A stretch of DNA of 64,000 bases from Beta vulgaris subsp. vulgaris (GCF_026745355.1 NC_079204.1:54451767-54515766), one strand, 5' to 3'. Shown: positions 46,366 to 59,176, counted from the stretch's first letter. The notes: generated by a model from the sequence alone, not told the origin. Numbers and translations: made by a program.

Positions 46366-49300
46366 TAACCTTCAATTTTGGCTATTTTAAGGACATATTT
46401 GGACTTCTTCGGGCTTGGCCATATTTTCTCCTGAAACATTCCTAGGTAAGTCGATGTGACTTGTGACGTTGCGCAGGTGCTTGGCACCATTTGTGTTGCC
46501 TCGAAAAGTCAAACACCCCATTTGTTCATTTCTCGTGAAACCCAAAATTACCTCCCCTCCCAATGAACGTAAACGCATCCATATATTCGTTCCAACCACA
46601 TGACTCCTTTACAATGACCTCCCATGTCACTAGCAGGCATCCCGTGGCGTTCAGAGCTCAGACCTCGAAAAAGTCCGAGAGCGTGTATTATAACCTTCAA
46701 TTTTGGCTGTTTTTACGACATGTTTGGACTTCTCCGGGTCTGGTCATATTTTTCTCCCGAAACATTCCTAGGAGTGCCAACGTAACTTGTAACTTGCGCG
46801 TGTGTTAGGCACCATTTGCATTGCCTCGAAAAGCATCTAAACACCCCATTTGTTCATTTCTCGTGAAACCCAAAATTGTCTCAAAATGAACGTAAAGGCA
46901 TCCATATTCGTTCTCCTCCACATGATTCCTTTCCAATGACCTCCCATGACGCTAGGAGGCATCCCGTGGTGTTCGGAACTCGGACCCCGAAAAAGTCCGA
47001 AAGCGTGTATTATAACCTTCAATTTTGGCTGTATTTGGGACATTTTTTGACTTTTTGTGGGCCTAGTCATATTTTCTCCCGAAACGTTAATTCCTAGAAA
47101 GGCCGACGTGACTTGTAACGTTGCGCATGTGCTTTGCACCATTTGTGTTGCCTCGAAAAGCCTCTAAACACCCCATTTCTTCATTTCTCGTGAAACCTAA
47201 AGTTAATTCACTCGAAATAAACGTAAAGACATCCATATATTCGTTCCAAGCCACATGACTCCTTTCTAATGACCTCCCATGGCCCTAGGAGGTATCCCGC
47301 GGTGTTCGGAGCTCGGACTCTAGAAAGTTCGAAAGCGTGTATTATAACCTTCTATTTTGGCTGTTTTTGGGATATTTTTGGAATTTTTCGGCCCTGGTCA
47401 TATTTTCTCCCGAAACATTCCTAGGAAGGCCGACGTGACTTGAAACGTTGCACTGGTGCTTGGCACCATTAGTGTTGCCTCGAAAAGCATCTGAAAAAGC
47501 CATTTGTTCATTTCTGGTGAAGCCTAAAACTGCCTCGAAATGAACATAAAGGTATCCACATATTCGATCTAAGCCATATGACTCCTTTCCAATGACCTCC
47601 CATGTCCTTAGGAGGTATCCTGTGGCATTCGGAGCTTGGACCCTGGGAATGTCCGAAAGTGTGTATTATAACCTTCTATTTTGACTGTTTTTTGGACATT
47701 TTTGGATTTTTTCGGGCTTGGTCATATTTTCTCCCGAAACGTTCCTAGAAAGGCAGACGTGACTTGTAACGTCGCACGGGTGCTTTTCAAAAATTGCATT
47801 GCCTCGAAACCCTCTGAACACCCTATTTGTTCATTTCTCGTGAAATCTAAAATTTCTTCAAAATGAACGTAAATGCATCCATATATTTGTTCCAATCCAT
47901 ATCACTCCTTTCCAATGACCTCTCATGGCCCTAGGAGATATCCGTGGTGTTCGGAGCTCGGATCACAAGAGAGTCCGAAAGCGTGTATTATAACCTTCTA
48001 TTTTGGCTGTTTTTGAGACATTTTTGGACTTTTTCAGGCATGATCATATTATTCTCCCGAAACGTTCCTAGGAAGGCCGACGTGACTTGTAACGTCGCGT
48101 GGGTGCTTGACGCAAATTGCATTGCCTCAAAAACCCCATGAACACCTATTTGTTCATTTCTCGTGAAATCTAAAATTGCTTCAAAATGAACGTAAAAGCA
48201 TCCACATATTCGATCTAAACGATATCACTCCTTTCCAATGACCTCCCATGTCCATAGGAGGCATCCCGTGGCGTTCGGAGCTCGGACCCTAGAATGTCCG
48301 AAAGCGTGTATTATAACCTTCTATTTTGACTGTTTTTGAGACATTTTTGGATTTTTTCGGGCCTGATCATATTTTCTAACGAAAAGTTCTTAGGAAGGCC
48401 GGCGTGACTTGAAATGTTGCACGGGTGCTTGGCACCATTAGTGTTGCTTTGAATAGCATCTGAACACCCCATTTGTTCATTTCTCGTGAAGCCTAAAACA
48501 GTCTCGAAATGAACATAAAGGCATCCACATATTCGATTTAAGCCATATGACTCCTTTACAATGACCTCCCATGTCCGTAGGAGGCATCCCATGGCGTTTG
48601 TAACTCGCGCCCCGGGAATGTCCGAAAGCGTGTATTATAACCTTCTATTTTGACTGTTTTCAGGACAATTTTAGAATTTTTCGGGCCTGGTCATATTTCC
48701 TCCCGAAAAGTTCATAGGAAGGCGACGTCACTTGTAACATTGGGCGGGTGCTTGGAACCATTTGCGTTGCCTCGAAAAGCCTCTTAACAACCCATTTGTT
48801 CATTTCTCGTGAAATTTAAAATTGCCTCTAAATGAACGTAGATGCATTCCTATATTCGTTCCAAGCCATATCACTCCTTTCCAATGATCTCCCATGGCCC
48901 TACGAGGTAACCCGTGGTGTTTGGAGCTCAGACCCCGAAAAAGTTCGAAAGCTTGTATTATAACCTTCTATTTTGGCTGTTTTTGGAACATTTCTGGACT
49001 TTTTCCGGCCTGGTCATATTTTCTCCCAAAACGATCATAGGAAGGCCGACGTGACTTGAAACATTGCGCGGGTGCTTGGCACCATTAGTGTTGCCTCGAA
49101 AAGTATCTGAACACCCAATTTGTTCATTTCTCGTGAAGCATAAAACTGTCTCGAAATGAACGTAAAGGCATCCACATATTCGATCTAAGCCATATGACTC
49201 CTGACTAATAACCTCCCATGTCACTAGGAGGCATCCCGTCCGTTCGAAGCTCGGGTCCCCCGGGAATGTCCGAAATCGTGTATTATAACCTTCTATTTTG

Positions 49301-51736
49301 ACTATTTTTGGGACATTATTGGATTTTTTCGAGCCTTGTCATATTTTTTCCCGAAACGTTCCTAAGAAGACCGATGTGACTTGTAGCATTAGGCGGGTGC
49401 TTGGCACAATTTGTGTTGCCTCGAAAAGCCTCTAAACACCCATTTGTTCATTTCTCGTGAAATATAAAATTATTTCGAAATGAATGGAAATGCATCCATA
49501 TATTCGTTTCAAGCCATATCACTCCTTTCCAATAAACTCCGATGTCCCTAGGAGGCATCCGATGGCGTTCGGAGCTCGAGCCTCGGGAATGTCTGAAGCG
49601 TGTATCATACCCTTCTATTTTGACTGTTTTTGGGACATTTTTGGATATTTTTCGGGCTTAGTCACATTTTTTCCCGAAACCTTCCCACAAAGGCTGACGT
49701 GACTTATAACGTCGCGCGGGTGCTTGGCACAAATTGCATTGCCTCGAAAACCCTCTAAACACCCTATTTGCTCATTTCTCGTGAAATCTAAAATTGTTTC
49801 AAAATGAATGTAAATTTTATCCATATATTCGTTCCAAGCCATATCACTCTCCAGTGACCTCCCATGGCTCTAGGAGGTATCCCGCGATGTTCGAAGCTCG
49901 GACCCCAGAAAGTCCGAAAGCGTGTTTTATAACCTTCTATTTTGGCTGTTTTTGTGATATTTTTTGGACTTTTTCGGCCCTGATCATATTTTCTCCAGAA
50001 ATGTTCCTAGGAAGGCCGACGTGACTTGAAACGTTGCGCAGGTGCTTGGCACCATTAGTGTTGCCTCGAAAAGCATCTGAACACCCCATTTGTTCATTTC
50101 TGGTGAAGCCTAAAACTGCCTCGAAATGAACATAAAGGCATCCACATATTCGATCTAAGCCATATGACTCCTTTCCAATGACATCCCATGTCCCTAGGAG
50201 GCATCTCGTCGCGTTCAGAGCTCGGGCCCGGGAATGTCTGAAAGCGTGTATTATAACATTCTATTCTGACTGTTTTCGGGACATTTTTGAATTTTTTTGG
50301 GCCTAGTCATATTTTCTCCCGTAACGTTCATAGGAAGGTCGACGTCACTTGTAACATTGGGCGGGTGCTTGGCACCATTTGTGTTGCGTCGAAAAGCCTA
50401 TAAACATCTCTTTTGTTCATTTCTCGTGAAATCTAAAATTGCCTCGAAATGAACGTAGATGCAACCATATATTCGTTCCAAGCCATATCACTCCTTTTCA
50501 ATGACCTCCCATGTCCCTAGGAGGCATCCCGTGCCGTTCGGAACTCGGACCCCGGGAATGTCCGAAAGCGTGTATCATAACTTTCTATTTTGATTATTTT
50601 CGGGACATTTTTTGATTTTTTCGAGCCTGGTTATATTTTCTCCCGAAACGTTCTCAGGAAGGCCGACGTGACTTGTTACGTTGCGCAGGTGCTTGGCACC
50701 ATTTGTGTTGTCTCCAAAAGCCTCTAAACACCCTCATTTGTTCATTTTTCGTGAAATCTAAAATTATTTCGAAATGAACGTAAATGCATCCATATATTCG
50801 TTCCAAGCCATATCACTCCTTTCCAATTAATGACCTCCCATGCCCTATGAAGCATCCCATGGAATTCAGAGCTCGGACCTCAAAAGGTCCGAAAGCGTGT
50901 ACTATAACCTTCTATTTTGGCGGTTTTTGGGACATTTTTGGACTTTTTTAGGCATGATCATATTTTTCTCCCAAAACGTTCCTAGGAAGGCCGACGTGAC
51001 TTATAACGTCGCGCGGGTGCTTGACACCATTTGCATTGCCTCGAAAAGTCTCTGAACACCGCATTAGTTCATTTCTCGTGAAACCAAAAATTGCCTCGAA
51101 ATGAACGTAAAAGCATCCACATATTCATTCCAAGCCACATGACTCCTTTCCAATGACCTCCTAGGTCCCTAGGAGTCATCCCGTGGCGTTCGGAGCTCTG
51201 GCCCCGGGAAAGTCCGAAAGCGTGTATTATAACCTTCAATATTGGTTGTTTCTAGGACATTTTTGGATTTTTTTGGGCATGGTCATATTTTCCCTCGAAA
51301 TATTCCTAGGAGTGCCGACGTGACTTGTAACATTGCACGGGTATTTCGCACGATTTGCATTGCCTCGAAAAGCCTTTGAACACCGCATTTGTTCATTTTC
51401 AGTGAAACCCAAAATGTCTTCAAAATTAACATAAATGCATCCATATATTAGTTCAAAGCCACATGATTCCTTTCCAATGACATCCCATGTCCATAGAAGG
51501 CATCCCGAGCCGTTGGATCTCGGGCACCGTGAAAGTACGAAAGCGTGTATTATAACTTTCAATTTTGGCTGCTCTTGGGACATTTTTGAATTTCTCCGGG
51601 CCTGGTCATATTTTCTCCCAAAACGTTCCTAGGAAAGCCAATGTGACTTGTAAGCGCGAGTGATTCGCACATTTGTGTTGTCTCGAAAAAGCCTCCGAAC
51701 ACCTCATTTGTTCATTTCTCGTGAAACCCAAAATTT
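46366..51736. repeat. Satellite array, ~323-bp monomer, about 16.6 copies
   Basis: The word GAAAGCGTGTATTATAACC, with variants, recurs near 46681, 47003, 47335, 47659, 47981, 48304, 48628, 48951, 49276, 49598, 49920, 50244, 50568, 50895, 51220 and 51543, i.e. every 322-332 bp. Each monomer also has constant words such as 'ttctcccgaaacgttcctag', 'aaggccgacgtgacttg', 'tgttcatttctcgtgaaa' and 'gacctcccatg'. Monomers differ by perhaps 10-20%. Two subtypes differ at the word before AAGCCATAT (gttcc or gatct). Both array edges fall inside a monomer. Open frames of up to 115 codons are by-products. GC content is clearly higher than the flanks. Confidence 0.96.
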
Positions 51737-52189
51737 AGGATTAAATAACTATTGCTGCACATAAATTTATTGTAGTTTTGTTTATTACCGACAAAAGATG
51801 TATATAATAGGGCAAAGACTATAGAGTAGCTAAGTGATTTTTAGTTGGGAAAATATTATTTTGTGACTGAAGATTATTGAGGCAGGAAACTCGCTGGTCT
51901 TTCAAAGAAATTTTGTCTCTCGAGTTTCGAAAATGGAAAACATGATCTTCATGAGAGTTTCCATACTAAATAGAATTTTAGATTTTTTTAATGTTTATTG
52001 ATTTACACATCATTACTTCCATTTATGTAAATCTGTAAGTGAGGTTTTCTCTTTTCATAATGCAAAGCGATGGCCTTCGGGTTTATTTTTACCAAGAGGG
52101 TTGATTCTCTGGTGGCTTTTATATGTCTTTTCGTAGATGGTAATTAAAGTTTTTATTGTAAACACTCATGATTAAAAATTTGTTGAGAT
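51737..52189. other. Flank to the right of the satellite
   Basis: AT-rich sequence with no supported gene. It changes abruptly at 'aaacccaaaattt' from satellite to non-satellite. Confidence 0.4.
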
Positions 52190-52380
52190 GGTAATTGTGT
52201 CATGTTATAATAGCAAAAGGTCACGGCCTCATGGGTTCAAATCTTGTTGCAAGCTAAATTTACTTTTCTAAATCAATATGACTTATGTACACATTGGACA
52301 ATTCTAGTGGATTAACAAAGGTGATACATGGCGTGTATACATTGTCACACACGTCTTTTAATATATTTGTATTGATTATT
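52190..52380 (-). mobile_element. 5'-end fragment of the Helitron family seen at 63011
   Basis: About 190 bp match 63150-63350, including 'gagatggtaattgtgtcat', 'atgacttatgtacacattgg' and 'tgtcacacacgtcttttaat'. The 3' terminus (hairpin and CTAG) is not found on the left, so this is a truncated copy. Confidence 0.6.
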
Positions 52381-52759
52381 TGTATTGTCCACTATCAGAT
52401 TTCCATGAGATACCTGTTTTGTTATAAGATTCTTACGACACTTTAACATTAACCCTTAATTAGAAACCTGTATTGTTATACGATACTTATGACACTTTAA
52501 CTTGCTTTGACAAACGTGTAGATATATTAGATATACTTGTTAAAACTTTTGAGGAAGTATTAGAGTACAATAGACCAATAGTGCCGAAGTTAAGTATTAT
52601 AAAATTGATGAGACAAAGTTGATATATAATTGGTTTAAATAATTGTCATACTAACGTCATGCATGCTTATACACAAGGAAAGTGTACTTGATCGAACCCA
52701 TATCTGCTCAAAGGATACAAAATTTTTCGTCTAAAACAAGACAAGGTACTTGTACAATA

Positions 52760-53015
52760 CTCCCTCCGTTCCATAATATAGTGTCTATTTCATTTTTGGT
52801 GGTCAAACTTTAAAATTTTTGACCGAATATTCTCATTTGTATATATAAAAAAACATATTCATGTAGGATCTTGTTAGATTCGTCTCAATGTGTAGTTTCA
52901 TAATATCAACTTTTTATATTTTTTATTAATAAGGAATTGAAAATATTAAAGGTCAAAATTACGTTTTGGAGACCGTGAAAAAAGAAACAAGCACTATATT
53001 ATGAGACGGAGGGAG
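52760..53015. mobile_element. Stowaway MITE (copy 1 of an inverted pair)
   Basis: 256 bp, TA target duplication on both sides. Terminal inverted repeat CTCCCTCCGTTCCATAATAT at left and the inverse of CTCCCTCCGTCTCATAATAT at right. It is the inverse of the 256-bp copy at 57469 with only about eight base differences that I can count. Confidence 0.92.
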
Positions 53016-53393
53016 TACTACTATAGACTAAATCTTTGTACCAAAAAAAAAAAGTATATTCAACAAAGCTGATCTTTACACCTTTTTTGTAACCTTGTAC
53101 TAGTAATTTACAAGTCATCATGTGCACATTGTGCTAACAAAACCCCAACTTGTAGATACTTCATTGAGCTATCTAAATAAGCTTAAAGCTAAACCTGCTA
53201 GAAAACTGAACACATCAACTATACAATTCTAAAGGACATCCCATATATCAAAGGATACTTAATTGCATCGTTGAAATCAACAGATATTTGCTGAACATCA
53301 AAAGTTTTGCTCTCCATCACATAGTTCGATTTGCCTAAAAAATAAAAATGGGATTATTACTTATTAGTGCATCAACTTCTTGATAGAACCATA

Positions 53394-56300
53394 CTATGCT
53401 ACATATACACCCTTTTTTTTCATCAGACAGTCATACTGCTTGAGAATATGGTTAGTGCAATTGAAGTGCATCCTGTAAGTATACTCATCAGTACACCAGA
53501 TCCCACACAAGTCACAGTATGGCCGCTTCTCATTTTCTCGCGGCTGTTTTCCACTAGCTACTTCCTTCCCCTTCCCGCCTTGTAATCTGGCCTTGTGCTT
53601 TTGACCTTGGTAGTGTCCCAACAGATTAAAGCCAGTTTTGCAGTCAATCTGACAAACTTTGCATGTAAAAATTCCATCTGGAAGAGGAGCTCTGCCATTC
53701 CGCCGTTGATCAGCTGAACGAGATGGACCTGCATTTGGGCTTGGTCTTGAATATGGCGATGGATATGGATACGGAGGAAGGCCAGGTGGCCTAGCAATTG
53801 GTACTGAAACAGTATTCGTAGGCCCACAAATAGGTCCATGAGATGGACGGAGATACACATTTGAAGCAGGCTGAATTATTGTCCCTGGAACTTGACTTGA
53901 AGTTGGTCTTTCCACCTGCACACAAGAACAGGCAAATTGAGAAGCTACCTAATCTGATAGCCAGCTGAAGTTCAAGCAACAAGAAATATATATGGGTTAA
54001 AGAGCAAGAATTCGAAACCTCTTACTACTTACAATAAGTAAATTCACATGATCATTTGTCAGACCATTAATCCACTAATGTTTTATGTGTTCTGCAAAAC
54101 TTTTAAGTATTTTGTTAAGGGAGCTCAAGCTCAACCTTCTTGTTAATGGCAGAATAGAGGAAGAAGAATAGAATATACCAGAATCGAGAGAAAAGAAACA
54201 AAATTGCAGAAGAAGAGAGAGAGAATTTCAGATAGAGAGGGAAGTTTAGATTTCATTTAATGATTTTATTCATTATTCAGAACTAATTACAAGTATTTAT
54301 AGTTCAACGACAAACTAACTAACAAGCTTAACTAACTAATCTAACAAACTTATTAACTACCTACCTAAACCTCCTGTAACATACTTCCCTCCTTCAAGAA
54401 GACTTGCCCTCAAGTTTTGTGATAAAATTGAACAATGAACAACAAAACTCCCAACTTTAACAAACAAACAGAAACAACAAACAACTAAAGCTTAACAACT
54501 AATTTTGTAACTACTTTGTAACAAACATACTAAGCCCAAAGTCCTGTAACATATATTTCCTGTATATTTTTATTTTTCAGGTTTTCTTTATGTCACTATT
54601 GTAGAGTTTCTGTTTTTTGTAACTTTTAGTGTTTTTTGCATAGTTAATACTAGTGATTAGGCTGTGTCATACCATCATTTTCTTCCTATGAGTGTGTGTG
54701 TGTGTTGGTTCTTTACTGTCTTTCTTTGTCAAGGGTCAGGCACTCAGGCTGTGCTTCTGAGCACATATAGTTCTCCACATAATATCCCATGGCATGACGG
54801 CAAGATATAAACTGGGTAATATATAATAGTGGGCAGGAGCCACAAACACGCAACTCTTGCCAAAAAAATTCTTAAATTTTAGCAGCAAGGTGACATCAAC
54901 TTCTAAGCCCAATAGATGACTTCCCTTTCCTCGCCCTTCAATTCAATCAGTACGCTAATATACTTATCAGTATCTCGTCAATTGCTCAAGTCATTTAACA
55001 GGAGCTGACTAGGAGATGCAGAAAGACAAATACTGTTGTAATTGCAACAGTCTTCTCACAATAGTAGATCAGCTCACTAGCTACATCAAAATCACAAGGC
55101 TGGTCAAAATTGAACTATACCTAATTACTAATTAGCATTAAATGGTGGAAGAAAAAAGTTCATTATCAACTTTTTCCATTTACCTCATCTTTATAGACCA
55201 AGAACTGTACAAAGTCAGCAATGCTTGTGACAATTCTTGATAGTTATCACAAGTCTAAGGCGTTGTCATTTTCACCTTAACAAAGGATAACTTCCAGGAA
55301 AAATAACATCTAATCAACCAAATTATAAGAGATAAATTCATGCATGTTCAGAGAAAGGCTGATAACTGAAGGTGATATACTCATATAAGGGGTTCTAAGG
55401 AGATAAAAGAATAACATAGCCTTGATAGTTAAAATCATACAGCATAAATGCACATATTCCATAATTGAATCAACCCCATGCAAGTTCCAAATTTAAGGAA
55501 TGTTACGGTATGTTATCTTTAGGCTACTACCAGTCTACCACAAAACATATACTCCCTCCTTACCAAGATCTTTGCTCCATTTGCTTTTTCGAGGTAAAAG
55601 CTCATCAACTTTGAACATAAGTTCACACTAATATATGAGAACAAGAGACTTAAATTTGTTCCAATGAGTATTTTCAATTTATTAACTTTTTATGATATTT
55701 TTAAATGTGTAATTAGAGATGTTAAAGATCAAAGATTTGCCTTGGAGTCTGGGGACGGTGAAAATCAATGGGACAAAAATTAGATAAACTACAAATTTTG
55801 TATCGGATATAGTGACATTCTTGGTGTACAGTTTCTCCTAAATTACTCACAAAATCCCAGCAATATATCCCCCTCCCCAAAACACCCATTGTTTTTTTTG
55901 GGTTAAGATCAATACTTGATGCCTGTTTCAAGGATGATTTCAATGTGACAGGTGACAGGTCTAGCTGCAGTTTCTAGAGATCACAATGGTGACTAGATTC
56001 AATGAATTGCAGAATAAACATCATTGATTGGTATATGTTACTTGGACTCGTATACCCATGTCTGACACGGGTACGTGTCCAAGTGTCTGATTTGGGTATT
56101 CTATGAAAAATTTCTATGATTTTGGCCCAAAATGAAGTGTCCAAGTGTCCGTGTCCACGTCCGAGTGTCAAGGATCTGACAGGAATAATTGAGGTAAATT
56201 GAAGAATCAATGTAACTAAGTTGGTATATCACTACCGGGCACTCCTAGACCAGTTATCTGGAGCCAAATTGGAGCATGAAGGAAGATAAGGCAACAAAGC

Positions 56301-56754
56301 AGCAGATGCAATGGCTAAATGGGCACAAAAGAAAGAGGAATACCTCATGGAAATGTGCATTTGAAGTTAGATAGATAAACTATTTCATCTAGCAAGTGTG
56401 AGATCTGCAACAACTAACTCTAGTGCTTAAACAATGTCTTTAGATGTAAACCTGAACTTTAACCGTTAATGAATGAAGACACCCTCAGCCCTAAAAAGAA
56501 AATGTCCACTTGGAAAAATATGTGAGCAATATATGCACTAGTTGCCATTATCCGATATAAACTAGGTAAAGTTCGATTATCTTATGGGACAGAGGGAGTA
56601 ATAAAACATTTAAAATCGGAATCGGAATCGAAATCTATGCTACCTGAGGTTGCAGAGAACTCTGATTTATCAGCTTTTGCCTGAATTCCATCTCTCTTTG
56701 CATAGCAAGCTCTACTGACATCACATAATTTCTCCTGTCAGCTCGGATTGCCAT
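53394..56754 (-). CDS. Two-C2H2 (U1-type) zinc-finger protein
   Basis: Two coding exons on the minus strand, 56754-56644 and 53915-53394, in phase, 210 residues. The first exon encodes a basic/acidic helix (MAIRADRRNYVMSVELAMQR). Then comes a Pro/Ser-rich linker (about residues 40-95). Two zf-met/U1-like fingers follow, each C-x2-C-x12-H-x5-H: CKVCQIDCKTGFNLLGH-x5-H (about 120) and CDLCGIWCTDEYTYRMH-x5-H (about 172). U1-type fingers usually bind RNA or double-stranded RNA in the nucleus. No specific function can be named. A 284-bp 5'UTR intron is clear (56789-57072, donor GAG-GTAAGT). The 2.7-kb coding intron contains an LTR and MITE debris. Stowaway MITEs in opposite orientation bracket the gene. 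Confidence 0.85.
54113..54381 (-). mobile_element. LTR of a gypsy-like element in the zinc-finger gene intron
   Basis: On the minus strand TGTTACAGGAGG (54381) to CCCTTAACA (54113), 269 bp. It is preceded by a purine tract GAAGGAGGGAAG and the remains of a polyprotein end (the word for LEGKSS, then gga). A TATA-like ctataaata is near 54299. This suggests the 3' LTR of an element whose body to the right is decayed (54382-54560). No second LTR is certain. Confidence 0.6.
54600..55545. other. Intron sequence of the zinc-finger gene, no element identified
   Basis: AT-rich. A GT microsatellite-like stretch (gtgtgtgtgtgtt, about 54690). No coding potential. Confidence 0.4.
55554..55776. mobile_element. 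Degenerate Stowaway-like MITE
   Basis: Left TACTCCCTCCTTACCAAG resembles a Stowaway end. The right side has degraded 'ggggacggtgaaaatcaatg'. The interior shares 'caatttattaactttttatg'-type words with other Stowaways in the window. The right end is not defined. Confidence 0.4.
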
Positions 56755-57073
56755 TCTTATTTTTCCTGCTCTGATCTACCAACTACCCCTGTAAATTTAA
56801 TATTACATTCTGAAGATGTCAAAACATTATTATAAACATTCTCATTCATGTATTTCTGTAATTCAAGTACTGATTTTTTGAGAGATCTCTTCAAAAAAAT
56901 CCATCACACAGCAACAATTTATCTGGAAAATTCACATAATCTTCAAAGTTTTACTCTATATTTTTACAACTGAATTGCATAGTAATTTATAAATTCAACA
57001 AAACCCAATTTAAACTATCATTTTCTCAGGAAATTTACAACTTTTAATACAAGATGTAGCTCAAAAACTTACC

Positions 57074-57414
57074 TCCTCAGACCTGAGTTCTGTTCATTGA
57101 CTCAGCTCAAAACTTTTGTGAAATCACAAAAGTTTTTGCTGTAAATTCAATCCAAGAGCTACAACTTCAAGTGGGATCAGTTGATGTTTTGACTCTTTGA
57201 CATAACTACATAAGTGAAGTGAGGATTGTGAGAGGCACTGTCTGTATTCGCCTTGTTAATCCCACTCTCTCAATTAGGTAAAAACAGATGTCCTTTCTTC
57301 ATTTCCTAATTTTCATCGTTTTTGAGAATCAGGATCACCCAGGGCCAGGTATCTCATCTCTCAGGTTATTATATTCATAGATTCATATCCGTATTGGCCC
57401 CATTTTAAGTGAAA
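57074..57414 (-). promoter_or_regulatory. 5' UTR exon and promoter side of the zinc-finger gene
   Basis: The first untranslated exon ends at 57073 with a strong donor GTAAGT. Upstream to about 57290 the sequence is mixed and ends with a CT/GA-rich stretch. No TATA box is certain. A Helitron begins at 57415 and limits the upstream region to about 340 bp. Confidence 0.45.
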
Positions 57415-58020
57415 CTAGTATTTTGTTCCGGGCGATGGCTCGGGGTTTTTCTATGCTACAAATTAGTACTCCCTCCGTCCCATAATATAGTGCTTGTTTC
57501 TTTTTTCACGGTCTCCAAAACGTAACTTTGACCTTTAATATCTTCAATTCCTTATTAATAAAAAATATAAAAAGTTGATATTATGAAACTACACATTGAG
57601 ACGAATCTAACAAGATCCTACATGAATATGTTTTTTTATATATACAAATGAGAATATTCGGTCAAAGATTTTAAAGTTTGACCACAAAAAATGAAATAGG
57701 CACTATATTATGGGACGGAGGGAGTAGTAGCTAAATAAGTTATCTCATACTCATTTAAAAAGTTATGTCATTTATATGAATTTTGTAAGTTCTTTTTTCA
57801 TACATCATCATTAATTTTGATTAAATAAGAAATAATAGTATAGTGGAGTGATGGTTGTATATCTCTTTCTTTCATACTTGAGGTTGTGGGTTTGAATGTT
57901 CACGTTTGTTTCTTTTTGTTTCTTTACTATATGAGAAAGACGCGGATAAAATGTTACTAAATAAGATATGGTGACACATGACACATATACGTTTTAAGGA
58001 ACGCTTCTCAATATATTAGA
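57415..58020 (-). mobile_element. Helitron carrying a nested Stowaway MITE
   Basis: The minus-strand 3' end is a hairpin-like CCCGAGCCATCGCCCGG followed by CTAG (57415) and host T. The 5' end TCTAATATATTGAGAAGCG is placed at 58020 by likeness to other family members. A 256-bp Stowaway (57469-57724) sits inside near the 3' end, so it inserted later. The rest includes a tRNA-like segment at 57840-57905. Confidence 0.65.
57469..57724. mobile_element. Stowaway MITE (copy 2 of an inverted pair)
   Basis: 256 bp with TA duplications, terminal repeat CTCCCTCCGTCCCATAATAT at left and its inverse at right. Nearly identical in inverse to the copy at 52760-53015, so both are recent insertions of one subfamily. 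Confidence 0.92.
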
Positions 58021-59176
58021 CGTGGATGCGGCCTAGGCTCATATTTAATACAGACTTATGATCAAATTTTGCTTAAAGTATTCTGTAAATACAAGGGTAG
58101 TACTGTAGTGGTCAACATTGCTCTTCAAATGGTATCATGCATACATAATTAATTTTAATGAACATGCAAATTTATTTATTTTTAAGGATGCAAGGGATAT
58201 GTTTAATAACATTAACTAATTGCAACATATATTTGTAATTTTGTGGAAACATGGATCACTAAGAGATGTTAGATCAAATGATGATTCTTTGAAATTCCTC
58301 ACATAAGGTCAAGGGTTCGAGCCCAGACTTCAGCATATTTAGTTTTTAAATAATGACCACTTGACTTTGTTGGTTAACAGACACGTAGCAAATTCTGGTG
58401 GCAGGAGTAGGGTGCCACGTGGCGCATCGACGTAGGCACTTTTCATACAAAGTTTTAGCCTTTAGGGTGTGAATATCCTAAGTCTGAGGAGAGAATCTGA
58501 GACAAGGACGGAGGGAATTTGAGACAAAAAACTACTGATATTTTTAGGTGTGCACAATTAAAGAGATTAATGATTAAAGAAGCATGTTGGATTGCGTGAA
58601 AAAACAAACGTTTCATTTAAAACAAAACGGAGGAAGTAATTGATTTTATTTTGGGCAAATACTACTCAACTAAGTATTTATATATAATAACAATAATAAC
58701 TTTATAAAAGTTAAATAAATAAACACGTTACAAACGTGAGAACAATAAGTAGTCATACTCTAACCTTAATAAAATAAGAATATTCAAAATGTAATTACTT
58801 TAATAATTATAACCGCTAAATAAAACGCTCTTAAGAATTGGTTTATTACAAAAAGACCATAATTGTATTAGTTAGAATAAGTAAAAGGTGGTGATGAAGG
58901 AGAGGTCATAGAAGAATGTCAGGACACTTATTGTGCTCACAGGCATATTTGTGGAGGCCATGGATGGAATTGAATAAGCTCATACCAGCTATGAGGATTG
59001 AAGGGCAGTATGAAAAGAAACTGCTTCAAATCCTATGGGATACATGCAGTATTACACACCACTTCCAAGATTCTGCCAAAGCCCTTCTAATGGATTGTAA
59101 GGTAGAATCTATTTCACCTATTTGAGTGAACGTTGCAGATGGAAATGGACTGGAGTGTAAACACATGATAAAAGAA
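58021..59176. other. Intergenic DNA with an unassigned 69-codon ORF
   Basis: The plus-strand ORF at 58916-59125 (LLQILWDTCSITHHFQDSAK) has a protein-like composition and ends near an acceptor-like GTTGCAG. It might be a captured exon, but I do not recognise it. About 58285-58330 has a B-box-like GGGTTCGAGCCC. About 58508-58640 ends in 'aaaacggaggaagta', like a worn Stowaway end. Confidence 0.35.

Noticed and set aside
46366..51736. Several 60-115 codon ORFs on both strands
   Set aside because: They repeat with the satellite period, change frame between monomers and show no domain. They are by-products of the array.
54694..54710. GT-rich stretch considered as a functional site
   Set aside because: Too short and simple; it is an ordinary microsatellite in an intron.
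56035..56175. Possible dispersed repeat with 'acacgggtacgtgtcc' words
   Set aside because: It resembles sequences common in plant genomes, but I cannot place ends or name a family, so I did not annotate it.
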